The notes below the pieces were generated by a model. That model did no database searches, was not told where the DNA came from, and saw nothing but the letters and a program-made list of their open reading frames with translations. Below are positions 11,785 to 23,668 of a stretch of DNA of 64,000 nucleotides, in pieces (position 1 is the first letter of the stretch; each line of letters begins with the position of its first letter). This DNA comes from Panorpa germanica. Its lineage: Eukaryota; Arthropoda; Insecta; Mecoptera; Panorpidae. The stretch lies in the NCBI GenBank assembly GCA_963678705.1, contig OY783221.1:13020001-13084000 (forward strand), read 5' to 3'. The position numbers and the translations under genes were made by a program.

Positions 11785-12620
11785 AACACAATGGCCACCT
11801 TTGCGGATGATACTGCAATCTTGGCAATTGGGAACACTGTCAATGAGTCACATTAAAACTTTAAAAAGCAGTGGAGAAGGTCAGCTCTTGGACAAAAGTG
11901 TAGCGAATTAAACTCAATGAGTCTAAATCAACAAACGTAAATTTCAAATACCAAAAGAATACTAAAAATCTGCCCATACTCATAAACGCAAACACAATCC
12001 CTCATGCGAATGAAGCAAAATATCTAGGAATGACGCTAGATACTAAGTTAAGGTGGAAAACGCATGTCAAAAAGAAAAAAGAAGAACTGAACATAAAATA
12101 GAGGAATATGTATTGGCTAATTGGGCGACGCTCTGAACTAAACATTGAAAACAAGCTGCTTATATATAAACAAGTGCTAAACCCAGTGTGGACGTATGGA
12201 GTGCAACTCTGGAGTTGCACCAAGAAATAGAGCATTAAAGAAATTCAAACGTTCCAAAATAAAGTTCTGCGAGGAATAGTTAATGCACTCTAATGTATAT
12301 TCGCAATGCCGACATACATAGAGACCTGAAGATTAACACAGTCGGAGAAGAAATCAAATCTATAGCAGCGAAGCACGAAATGAGACTTCGTAACCACGAA
12401 AACATCGCCGTGACGCAAATGTTGCTTGATAGTAATGATGTCCGAAGACTTCGCAGGACTAAACCCTCGGACCTAGTAACCTAATCATGTAGATTTGTTC
12501 ATTGGAGTAATCTCTACCACACCGTGTTATTATTGAAATGTAACCGACTAGATAAGTACATTTGTACTTGGTTGGTCACAGATTGTCCCGAGCAAACCTT
12601 AATAAAAAGAAATGTGTTGA
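11785..12620 (+). mobile_element. jockey LINE, 3' third with RT catalytic motif
   Basis: Translation shows ATFADDTAILA, where FADD (11,800-11,811) is the catalytic YxDD-box of reverse transcriptase. This is followed by KLNESKSTNVNF, EAKYLGMTLDTKLRWKTHV, RNMYWLIGRRSELNIENKL, PVWTYGVQLWS, and at the end RDLKINTVGEEIKS and DVRRLRRTKPSDLV, stopping at 12,484. This is the typical order of jockey ORF2. Several stops and at least two frameshifts are visible. The 3' UTR runs to about 12,615, with an A-rich end. It is 5' truncated near 11,785. Confidence 0.85.
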
Positions 12621-12624
12621 TACA

Positions 12625-13390
12625 ACATGTGATATATTAAAGGTCTGTACAATAGAAATGCAGAGAATGTAGAATATCAATCAATGTTAATTCCTCGGTG
12701 CTGTAAAGTGTTATCTTTATAAAAATATTTAATAAAATAATCTAAATGTTATTAAATAAATCCTAAGATTGTTAGTCATTGTTTTATTAAAAAGTTAAGC
12801 TGTAAAATACAATTATGTAACGGAATACAAAACGTTTGTCAGAACAATCACTTGACGTTGATGGATGGTTACTGTGGTTGCCTGCTGTTCAGGCTGCATG
12901 TGTCGTGCTTGGCTTGCCTCCGGTATCGGTGAAACCATTACACACCCAAATCCATCATTCTTATTGTCGTTTGTTGGTTTCAAGGACTCGACTGTCTAAG
13001 ATAGGATACAAATATTGTGAAATGAGATGTACAGCACAGGACCGTGTTTCAAAATGCACGCACTATGACTACGCGTTATCTATAACCACGTTATCATGTT
13101 AGTGGAGACGTACTTTATGCATTATGGTAACTTATTGACGTGCTTAGATTCTTCTACTTTCAAAATCGATTCAGGTAACGTGTTTTGACAAACTTGTAAT
13201 ATAATATAACGGAAAGTTTTTATTTTTTATTTTTTTGCACGATTTTCAGAACAAAATATTATTTATTTATTGTGTTGTGGAAGACATCCTCAATTTTACC
13301 ATATGCAGCATTAATTTCTTATTTTTGTTTTAATGTAATTAATTTATTTTAATTAAATTTGGTTTATTAAATAAGTTTATATCTGTAAGA
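12625..13390. other. gene-free stretch
   Basis: An open frame at 12,836-13,102 is slightly GC-richer than its flanks but shows no family I recognise. It has no splice or promoter context. I see nothing else. Confidence 0.35.
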
Positions 13391-13830
13391 ATTCGAGCAC
13401 TTTTTTAATTTCTTCCGGATTGTCTGAAAGCATGTCCTTTAGTTCACCACTGTTGTGTTGTGTTTTGTCATTAAGTTTGATATTGTACGCAGGTTACTAG
13501 TAGATGATGGACTGTTATTTGCGTCTGACAGTTGCTGCACTGCGGAGCTGTTGTTTAACTGATTAGATGTTGATGCGTCAATGTGATAGTCCTGTTCCTA
13601 GTCTGAAGATGGTTTTTTAGAATTGTTTATTGCTTTGATAAGAAGTTTCCCACATTTTTGTATTTTCCTTAATTAATCTCAATTTGTTGTTACATATTTA
13701 CTGTTACTGTTCACACTGAACAGACTGGTTTTGTTTTTAGTGTTTTTCTGTGTGTCCCATAAAAATTATAAACATGATAAACAACAACTGCAACACAACA
13801 TTTAAAACAATCAAACATTTTCATTCGAGT
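13390..13830 (-). mobile_element. PIF/Harbinger-like remnant related to the 52-kb element
   Basis: The segment around 13,695-13,770 shares with 52,205-52,270 the words TGTTCACA, TTTTGTTTTTAGTG and TTTTTCTGTGTGTCCC. On the minus strand it includes short coding-like pieces (LSDNPEEIKKVLEFL). The frame is broken repeatedly and the termini were not identified. Confidence 0.45.
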
Positions 13831-14694
13831 CCGCATATCTGTACGAAGCACCAGTCACCTGTGCAACGGCCGTGCCATTTATATTTCAAGCCACGCCGGC
13901 CTAAATAACAGCGTTACAAAACGGACGTGCTTTGTATTCTTCTTCTTTTTTTACTATGATAGTCGTCGATACAGAATTCAATATCATCCAACTCTCCCCC
14001 TTCCCCCACTCCATATCCCATCCATATATACGAGTATTACGTCGAACATCCCTTTAGATGTACCGGAAAACTGTTACGATTTTTTATAAATGACATAAAA
14101 ATATTCAATATACATTTTAACATTATGGACGTTATGGCAGTCAGTTTATGCGCGCTATAACCGGTTTATGAATATAGATGGTACCCTGATTCCGTATTTA
14201 TGACTTCAAAAGTCAAATCCTTCGAATATCCCAATATCGTCTTATGCAAAACGTTAGCATATAAATTTATTAGGGGATGGTCCATGAATTATTTCGGAGT
14301 TAAAAGCACTTTCAATTTTCTACTTAAACAAGATTATGGTTTAGCAATGGTGTTATTATTATAACTCTCTTGGGTATGTGGTGGTTTTTACTATTAAATG
14401 CAGTGTTGGCCACCACGAAACTTGGCCATCGGACTTGGCGCTTGATCAATTTTCTTTTAGTTTTCGCTACAAATAAGGGATCTTTAAATAAAGACGCTCG
14501 ATTTTAAAAAGTAAATAACGGACATTCATAAATTGAATTACGACACATAAATTAATACATTTTTTTATTGTTTTTAGACCTCATGACAATTTATAATTTA
14601 TTTAGGAAATACTGCAGTTGATGTCACAAACCACTCACTTTTGGACGGTGATTTAGTGGAGTGATGGAACAGATCAATTGGATTTACATTATAA

Positions 14695-15227
14695 GGGCGT
14701 CCGCATATGGGGCGACTGATTGCAAACCTTAGCCCCGAATCTGCCTGAACCGAATGTGATTACAACTGTGTTGTTAGTAAAAGAACAAACGTGTTTACGA
14801 GTGGGATAAAACGCACGGCACGAACGTAACTAAACTGATTTGAAACTGGTTTTGAGCATATATTCAGCGACTAGATTTCTCGGTCGCAGGGCATTGTTGG
14901 TTTCATGCTTTTGATGATGACATCATCAACAGAGTTGTTTACGAAAAGTATTTAAATACATACATACAAACAATTTTAGCACAATAGAATCCCCTGTTTT
15001 GCTATTGTTAAAAATTCAATAGAGTCACGATACACGGCTCGTGCTAGTTTTCGTTGAAAACTTCGTTTCTCGTTTAGTTTGCAATCAATCGACTCGTGTG
15101 CCTTTCCTTGTGTGTTATCTCACTCGCATACACGTTCGATCTCTCACTAACAACAGTTGTAAACACATTCGCTTCGGGTAGATTCGGGACTCAGGTTTGC
15201 AACCAGTCGTGTCGTGTGTGGAGTGCC
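14695..15227 (+). mobile_element. PIF/Harbinger-like MITE, copy 2 (long form)
   Basis: The element begins GGGCGTCCGCATATGGGGCG and ends with the inverse-type GTGTGTGGAGTGCC followed by TTA. Its first ~160 bases correspond to the entire 172-base short form at 62,934. The central part (AAAGTATTTAAATACATACA, then a block beginning CCCCTGTTTTGCTATTG) matches copy 3. It is non-coding. The small open frame inside it is not a gene. Confidence 0.8.
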
Positions 15228-15329
15228 TTACAATGGGAAAAACTGTTTCGGTTTGCGAACGTTTCAAATTACAAACATAGTCAAAGAACGAACTTTATTC
15301 GTAGCCCGAGGTATCACTCTACATAAATA

Positions 15330-17950
15330 CATAGATATTTCTTGCCAATGATACACATTTAAAAGCTTAAAATCTTATAATTAAAGAGTAAGAATATTTA
15401 AGTCAACAATAGATAGTTTCACTTGCAATAAATAGTTGCAATCTGTTATGAATAAATATAATTGAATCCTTCAACTATCAAAAGCAATTAACTCAGTGAG
15501 ATTGTCACCAATAAAACTAATTAAACTCTTAATAAAAAAGAAATAAAACGTATAATTTCAATAGCGCAGCGTAGCGGCGAATGCATGGAATGAAAAGATA
15601 ACTCTAAGCCGATTAATATTGAATAGATTCGATCCCATCAAAAGAAAACTTTTCAAATAATTTTATATTAAAGATGTTCATCAGACCGTGGATTTATTGA
15701 ACTTTTAAGACGGAAACACTAAAGAATAATTTAAAGGAAGATTAATACTGGTTTTATAAAAAGCACTTAAGTAGTCGAGTAGTAGAGATAGAGAAATGTG
15801 ATGCGCAAAGTAGAGGGTTTAATTATAATCAAATGTTCCATTCATTAGAAGAAAATGATTGATTATCTATACTTATCGTCAAGTCACTTTTTTTTTATTA
15901 TCTCCATATGTTGTTTATACCCCGATGTCGACTCTTTAATCCGGCATTCTGATACAGATGTTTTTATATTTCTTTTAAATGTTTTCTTACAATAGTACGG
16001 TTATAGCATAAACTGAAATAGTCAAGAGTGTAATATGCAATAGATAAGATTTTTAAATAAGGAAGTTATATATTTTCAGGGAGCCGGAAATATTAACAAA
16101 CTTATATTTTAGTAGATTAATTTACTTTATAAATTTCTTCAGTCGTAATTTTAAGAACTTTGTGCTAGTTCATATATCGTGGTCGTCGTTATTAGTTATT
16201 AGTATTAGAATGAAACATATATTTAAAAAAGTGTATTTTATTTATCAAATTCTAATTCTAAGTTACACTTGTTTCTTGTTAGTTTTGATTAATAATTATT
16301 TATTTAAGACGTTAATATTATTTGTTAGTTGGTTGATTATTTTAATACACTAATTTCTAATTATTTTGTTAATCCTTATTTTACTTGTTACGTTTGTTTT
16401 TGATTATTGTTTTGTGAATTAACACTTTTGTTTGTTTCATTTAAACTTTGTGGTTTTGTGTTTTTTCCGACATTTGTTTCTTAAATCTAATTTGTGGCAA
16501 TGTCAATAGTATGCGATAAAAATTGACTATTACTGAATCAAAATAACACGTACAGTTATTGTGGTGTTATTCTAGAGATAGACTGGAATGGTCTCAAACA
16601 AATGCATTTATAAAATTTATATAAAATAGATCGTAAAAGTCACGAGGAAATGTTTATATTTCTGATAAACACTTAAGGTTTTAATTTATAGTTATTTTTA
16701 ATGGTCCTATTTTGTTATGTTGAAATGCGTTGATTTATTTGATATTTCAATTCACTATTCATAATCGATATAAATAATGAGTTCATTTGGATATAATAGT
16801 GCCTTTATATTAAGTAAATACAACAAAGATATAGGAACGTTAAATAGGACGCTCAAGCCAGAATGTGTGTAAAACAAAAAATACATGTATTAATCATTTC
16901 ATCATTTTCATCTCCAGTGATTATCTTTTATATTTCCGTCAAAACTATATTGATGTTTGATAATTTGAATTAAACAGATATTACACAGGTAGTAATGGTA
17001 ATGGAAAACTTAAAAGACCCCTCCATCACAAGTACCACACAATGCAATTGTACATGAATGTATTTGCTCTACCGTTATACGTTAAAAACATTCACATTTT
17101 TCTTAAATGAGTTTTTCTTGTAATTCCCTTAATATCTTTCCGCTACATTACATGAAAAGCTATATTTTACTTTTTTTAAATACTTAATTTTCATAAATTC
17201 ATATTATAAATAGTTTTTCCGGGTGCTGACAGAAATGCACACAGTTTTGTTAACGAATTGTTCATTTGTAGTTGTGGTTTTATTAAAGCTCGCTAGGGGC
17301 AGGTCGATCGAACAATTACTCTGCCACCATACCGTTCACCCATACACACAACATTTTCACAATGGATAACTGGAATATTAATCATCACACTTCTTACAAT
17401 ACGTGTGTATTCACACACACACACACTTATACAAATTGCAAGGCTACTGCACTACTTAAGGATGGGGTTAACAACCTTTTATTCTAAGCAAGAAGCATAA
17501 TTCTCGTGACAAGTGCGGTGTTATTTTAATGTACCATATTATATTACAATAATTGTGAGACATATAGTGTTGGTGTTGCTGTAATATAGATGATATTTAG
17601 CATGCCCAACTAAGATATATTCTCCATATCAAACAACTAAGCACAAGGTTGGTAACTTCTGCCATTAATGCACTAAAAGCCAGAGGCAATGCAATGCTTT
17701 TGAAATGTTTCTGTATTACTTAAAAGAAACAAAGGAAACTAATGGAAAACCCACTCATATGAAAAATATTTCCAATTCCAAGTGTCAGTTTTACACCTTT
17801 CAATGAAAATATATCTTCGTTTAAATGGACTGAGATTCGGTCTGCTGCACACGTTTAAATGTCTGCACCATTTTTGCAACGGTCTGAAGATTTTCTTTGT
17901 AATTATACCCGGTGTTGCCCGCATTTATACTTGAATATAACTGCATATAA
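15330..17950. other. gene-free AT-rich stretch
   Basis: No coding region, RNA gene or bounded element is recognised in these 2.6 kb. There is a short CA run near 17,413-17,427. Long T-rich open frames near 16,160 are compositional. Confidence 0.4.
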
Positions 17951-17984
17951 TGAAAAGGTAATAGTCAAAATTAAGGTTAAAGCG

Positions 17985-18795
17985 ATGGAGACAAGTAATG
18001 GTAATAAAGAAGAAGAGGTGAAAGAAAATGAGGAAGACGTAGAAAATGGATAAGATCTAGATGATGAGGAGGACGAAGAAAAATCTGAGAATGTACGACG
18101 TAACAAAAAGGATAAAAAAGTAAAAAGAGAATAGCGTGATGAAATGGAAATAGAATGAAATTTTTAATATAATCAAAAAATTAAACTTCAATTTGACAAA
18201 CCAAGATTTCATTAACAAAAGTCAGTTAAAAGGAAGAGATTATTATATGTTTCATCCAAATTTAAGTAAGAAGAGATGGTTTAGAAAAGAGTCCCGCAAA
18301 ATTATATCAACTATAATCAGAATCAAAAGTAATCATTGTAAAACTCCAGCTCACCTGTACAAAATTAATATTAAATCCGACGATAGATGTCAATGTGGTG
18401 AAGAAAGAACTTTGGATCATATTATATTTGAATGCATAAATTATAGTTCAGAAAGATCAAAATTGAATAGTGATATGTGATTAATACTATTCCTGTTAAT
18501 ACTAAATTTTTGTTAAGTGATTCAAAATTAATTAGTGAATTATTTAAATATTTATAAATTTGTAAAATAGAATTATAAATTGGGAAATATGTATAAAAAA
18601 TATTCAAATAAGGATGGGGAAGCAGAGGAGGTCGAAATAAAAAATGAGAAATGGGAAAAGAAGTAGGGAACACGGTTAGCAGAAAGAATCAAGCAAATAA
18701 ATGTTTAAGCCGATCTTGCAAATACGATACTGTAATCTAATTAATGTTGTTGGCCCTAAGAAGCCCATCAAATCATTATAATAATAAAAAATATA
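17985..18795 (+). mobile_element. I-type LINE, 3' end of ORF2 and tail
   Basis: The frame 18,193-18,480 reads RWFRKESRKIISTIIRIKSN, then CQCGEERTLDHIIFEC. This is the C-terminal zinc-knuckle domain found downstream of RNase H in I-type and related LINEs. The 3' UTR ends near 18,745-18,790 with GGCCCTAAGAAGCCCATC and a TAATAATAA tail. The remaining ORF2 upstream is lost (5' truncation, with an acidic low-complexity stretch at 17,990-18,050). It is a different lineage from the 6-kb and 37-kb elements. Confidence 0.75.
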
Positions 18796-18799
18796 TAAC

Positions 18800-21700
18800 A
18801 TTCTGTGAATTAGGTGTATTACACGACAACTACCGTAAAACTGAATCAACATTATGTTCGCTTTCGTTAGAAACTCGGTGTAACTCCAATCAGTAACAGA
18901 GTATAATGTTACATGTTACATAATCTCTAGCAAATTTATCTTATTACAAAGACGTACTAATATTTCTAGCTCTCGTTGTGTTTTATGCGAAATTATTTGC
19001 ATAAATATTAGTTAGTGCATTTGTGCATTATGTAGCAGTAAAATGCAAATATAAAGCATATATTCTAAACAAATATTGTCTGATTCCCTAAAGGGTCGTT
19101 AAGAAATGCACAGCACATGTTACAAAGTCTGCAACAACTGCCAGAAGCAGATGCGGTAAGTACAGTCGACTAAGAACTATTATCAGTATCAGTATCAATT
19201 TCAAATTCCTTGAGAATTAAGAATCTGAAAAAACAAAATTCCGCCTCGAGAAAAAACCCTCCAATATTATATTGTAATATAAAAGTGAATATTATTTTAG
19301 GACTTCTTCTTCTTCTTTATTCTCAAACCGGAATAGCAAATGTGTGGAACGATTTGTTTCCTCTTTTAGTCTAAACAAAAATCCTCAAAGGGAGAGGGAG
19401 TAGGGTTGTGAAAGTGTTTGGGGGTAGCAGCTGCGAATAATGAAGGCGGAGAAGGGTCAGTCAGTTAGTTACAGGTAAAAAAATCAATGGCTTTTTGGGT
19501 TGTGGTGATATTTTCAATGAACGCTAAGTGCGTTTGGTCTAGAAAGGTAGGCTGGATTGATCAGAAGGCTTGAAGGCTGATAGTTGAAATATCAAAGTGT
19601 TTCTAACATCTTAAAGGGCTTTTACAGGATCAGATCAGATTCAGACGAAGTGTTATGTATGTGTTTTGATCTGATCTGATAGTATTGCGGTAACTCCAAT
19701 ACTTTTTGTTTCATGATTCTTTTATGATAAGAGAATAACTATTCTCCACTTTTAATTAGGTAGACTAAATACAAAATTAAAGAAGACCTTTCATAATATT
19801 TACTACTTGTAAGTTTATATATGCACCCCCTCCTCCCCCTGCAAAACTTCCAGTTGAATAGAGTTTCCTAAATTTTTATTCAACTGTTATACAAAAATAA
19901 ATCTTTTCGGAACTTTTTACTTTTTAAATTCAATTTATAAACAAACTTTAAATCATTTTACGAATTTTTTAAAGTTTTCTCTTTTGAGCATATTTCTTTG
20001 TTATTATTTAACAGACTCCTACAAAGGCGTAGAGGTGTAAAAATTTACTGTAGGGTCTAACGTAATTACACCAAGAACCACAATGACTCTCCATGCTAAA
20101 AATGATTCAGGCGGCACTGATTGCATTATTATCAAATCAAATCAAATTGAAAGTGCACTTCAATCACAATAAACAGTGCAGAGAGTGATTGTCTCACGCG
20201 ACGCCTATGCTACAAGGCACACACACACACGATTGCTTCCTGAAATAGTTTTAAACTTTAAGTCATGGAATAACGGGAAATGGTTTCCTTTCTTACGTCA
20301 TTTATTTCATTTATGGGTATTTTATGTCTCATGTAACTGCAAATGTAGCTTAAAAGAGCAATTTCAAATATCAAGATCGATCGTTCAACACACTAATACA
20401 CATAAAGATACACAAATGGATTTATATACAGGGTATCTAGCGGGAAACTTTAAATTCTGATTAAAATTATATTGTCTCACTATCTCTTTCAATTTTATTA
20501 ATTTTTTTTTTATTTATAAAAAAATTTATTTAATGCAAAGATTTCATACTTTTCGTTTGTGATAATAATGTTGTTTCGGTAAAGAACAAAATAACCTCTT
20601 TCTTATTTATGTTTACTCAAAGAAAAATGTCATGTTTGCAATCGGTTATTACACATCATCCAATATTCAGCTGCATTTCCAATAACGAAATTATACTTGA
20701 AATCAGGGAAAACATTGAGGAGAAAGCTGTATAGATTAACTTGAACCTGCCTTACTTGACTACTGTAAATGAAGCTATATAGACGTAATATGGATATGTC
20801 AATAAACCACGGACCAGACAACTGGACCACACAATTAGACATGACAGGCTCATCTCCTGACTTTAGCTTTGCTCTTGATGTGTTTAATAGGAAATAAATC
20901 CCATTCCCTTTGAGGAAGGATGTCGAACACAGGACTGTATTCAGATCAGAAGTAAAGTGAATATCTGGTTAACACAATTGGAGTTTGAACTACTTTTTAA
21001 GATCGAATCTTTCAAATATATGCTAATATATGTGCTCTCCATTTTTGTAAATATCAAAAAGTTGATGAAATTTTTGTTTATCCGTTTTTTTAACGTTATT
21101 TTGATTGAAGTCTGTAGAATAATAAGTAATCGATTTTATTCAAGCTGGTTTACCACCTTCATAATATCAAAATGTTAGCCACAAATTATATTAAGTATAA
21201 TAATTGGTAGTAAATGAAAATAGTAATTATTTTTAAATAGAGAACATTATTGATGTATGACACACGATTTAATAAGGTGAAACTTTAAGGTTTAAATCTA
21301 AAATTAAAACTAGAACTCTATTAAGTATCATTCTCACTCATTGCTTTAATTTTATAATATTATTATATTTAGCATATGGCAATACGCGTAGTCATTCACA
21401 GTACCATATTTAATTTAATTTATTTTTTAAGTTTTCTTAGTTTTTTTTAGAACCTTACAAGGTCCAATGTCTTAAATTAAAAATATTAAATTAAGAAAAA
21501 CTATATTATATTATAACCTCCAAAATGTGACAATCTCTCAAAATGCAGTAGGATTTACTTTTAAAAGAAGTTTAATGTCAGTTTTTGAAAAATATAAAAG
21601 TGAAAACCATTTCTATTACTAATTGTTATTAAAAATAGCAATTTTAATTATTTCACATACAATTTTGTCGAACTGTCAAAATTTTATATTACTAACGATG

Positions 21701-22430
21701 CATACGCACTAACTAAATTAACTAAACTTAAATTAAAACACAAATGTGAAAAGGAATGCTTAAACGAAAACCTGAAATCTGGATTACAATATTAAATAAA
21801 AACAGTAAATTATATATCGATGTAAATACATATCTAAGATCATAACACAGTACAAGCAGTTTATAGTTGGTCTAAGGAGATGTTACAGTGCGTATAATTT
21901 GTATCCATTAGTTGATTGCAACGGTCCTGTTTCCACACGTCCGCCTCCCCCCTTCCTGCTCCCGCTATCACCACCAGCTGACAAAGATGTCCAAAGGCAG
22001 CATCAGAAGACCATGCCGCGTGAGAAGACGAGGGGGAGGCATGATTGACACTTCAGCTGATAGGCACAGGAAATGAAGCCAATATAAAACGTTATTCAGG
22101 ACACGTGTTGAACCTGACAACGTGGAACATGAATTGCGGGCGCTGATGCTGACGTGGACGATTGAATGTGACGTCATTCTGCCATTATCGAATGCACGGT
22201 CGTTATCGAGGAAAAAATAAATTATGGAATCGTTTTACTCATTTAGGCTTCTTTAACATTGAAATCGTATTCGCATGTATCACAAACGCGTAAATATTTA
22301 TCGTCGAATCTAATCCTTTTGGAAGATATACCATAACCTTAATAATGTTTTTACCATTTGGCACTACATTCTTGTGCCTTAACTCATTTATTTACATGTC
22401 ATTGTGCTTAATTCAACTGTGATCCTTATT
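18800..22430. other. gene-free stretch
   Basis: Mostly AT-rich with no recognised gene. A CA run lies at 20,218-20,231. A locally GC-rich patch at 21,925-22,205 stands out and could hold an unrecognised promoter or 5' exon of gene A. No signal-peptide frame with a phase-1 donor could be identified in it. Confidence 0.35.
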
Positions 22431-22449
22431 AAATCTAGACATTCTCACT

Positions 22450-22990
22450 CCTTCCAAACGAAAAACAAAATTATCCTTATAAAAATAAAAACAAAACTGC
22501 TACTACTTCGCTCCTCTTGCTACTCTCCCTTCTGTTTATATTCTGCCATTCCTTCTCCTTCGTCGTTCCTTTTCTCTATCTCCGCCATCCACCTGTTCCC
22601 TTCACTGCCTCCCTTTAATAACTGCGCAATATTCTTTTCGCTTAATACATTTTTCTCACATGAAACCTTAAAGCTCCAATGTTTCAATCTCCTTTCTCTT
22701 CTTTCCCAACCTAAATCTGGCAATCCTTCTCATGTTTTTTGTGTCTTTTTGCTCTTAAGTTTGTGGTATCTCTCTCTCCCAAATCCTTTTATATCTTTTG
22801 TTGTAATTGCTCTTCTCAATTTTTTTCCCATTCTTTCCTGTTGTTGTATCTGCCTGTCTTTTCTCCTTAGCCTTCTCCACACTTGTCCCTTCTTCTCTGT
22901 CGCCATTCCATTCCTTTCGTAATACTCCTTTCTCTTTTTCAAACCTCCTCCCCCACCTTGCTTTCTACTCTCCTCCTCATATGCGATAAC
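22450..22990 (-). mobile_element. I-type LINE, 3' end of ORF2, antisense
   Basis: On the minus strand the frames read RRKDRQIQQQERMGKKLRRA and, further on, AQLLKGGSEGNRWMAEIEK. This matches IGQLLKGGSEGKRWMAEIEK of the element at 6 kb. The C-terminal zinc-knuckle part between these is damaged by frameshifts. The 172-codon open frame on the opposite strand (22,404-22,922) is an antisense shadow of this repeat. Confidence 0.7.
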
Positions 22991-23668
22991 CTTATTCAGA
23001 CTATTAGGAACATTAAAATAAAAAAATAACCAAATCGGTCCAGTCGTTCTCAAGTGATGCGCTTGAGTTTTTTTGTTCCTTGAGTTCACATTGTATTATC
23101 TTTATATCTGTACGAGAAACATACCATTGTCTCAAGACAGTTGTGTCTCCAGTGTGAAACCGCTTTGCGAATAATTGGTAAAGGTTTTGCTTTCAATGCA
23201 ACCTTCAACTATGTAGTTGAATTAAATATGTCTACAACCGCAGCAGCCGAGTTAATGGTGGATTACATCGAGCGTCCGTTTGACGAGGAGATTCAATGAT
23301 TAGACCATCGTCATACATCACAGCAACTAATGACAAGCTTATATGCGCTTACCCTTAGGTTAATAGAACCGGAAAGGCCGGAAGCGGATCAATGAAATAT
23401 GAAATCCCTTAGAGACAACATCCTGGGGCAGGGGCTAGGGTTTGACTGTCACAAAATGAAGCCAGAGCCCGGGAAAGTGATTCGTCCGCTTGTACAGTAA
23501 GGACAGCAAGTGATCAAAACAATTTACTGTAACAACACAACCGGAAGTTTGAAGAAACAGAAACCTTTAGAACTTATAAATGATCTAGCATCAAATTTAA
23601 ATATGTATTTCATACATTTTTGAGTTTACTATGTAAAAGTAGAGTAACAATAAATTATTTTGTTTCAG

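Noticed and set aside
22404-22922. 172-codon open frame on the + strand as a gene.
   Set aside because: It is the antisense of an I-type LINE 3' end, and its Ser/Leu/Phe-rich composition is the complement of the Lys/Glu-rich LINE frame.
23620-23668. In-frame ATG upstream of the first Beat exon in gene A (and a similar one in gene B at 63,582) as the translation start.
   Set aside because: The stretch between the ATG and the Ig domain is not a credible signal peptide, and a good acceptor (TTTGTTTCAG in A, TTTGTTCCAG in B) lies exactly where Beat homology begins. Splicing from an upstream signal-peptide exon is more likely.
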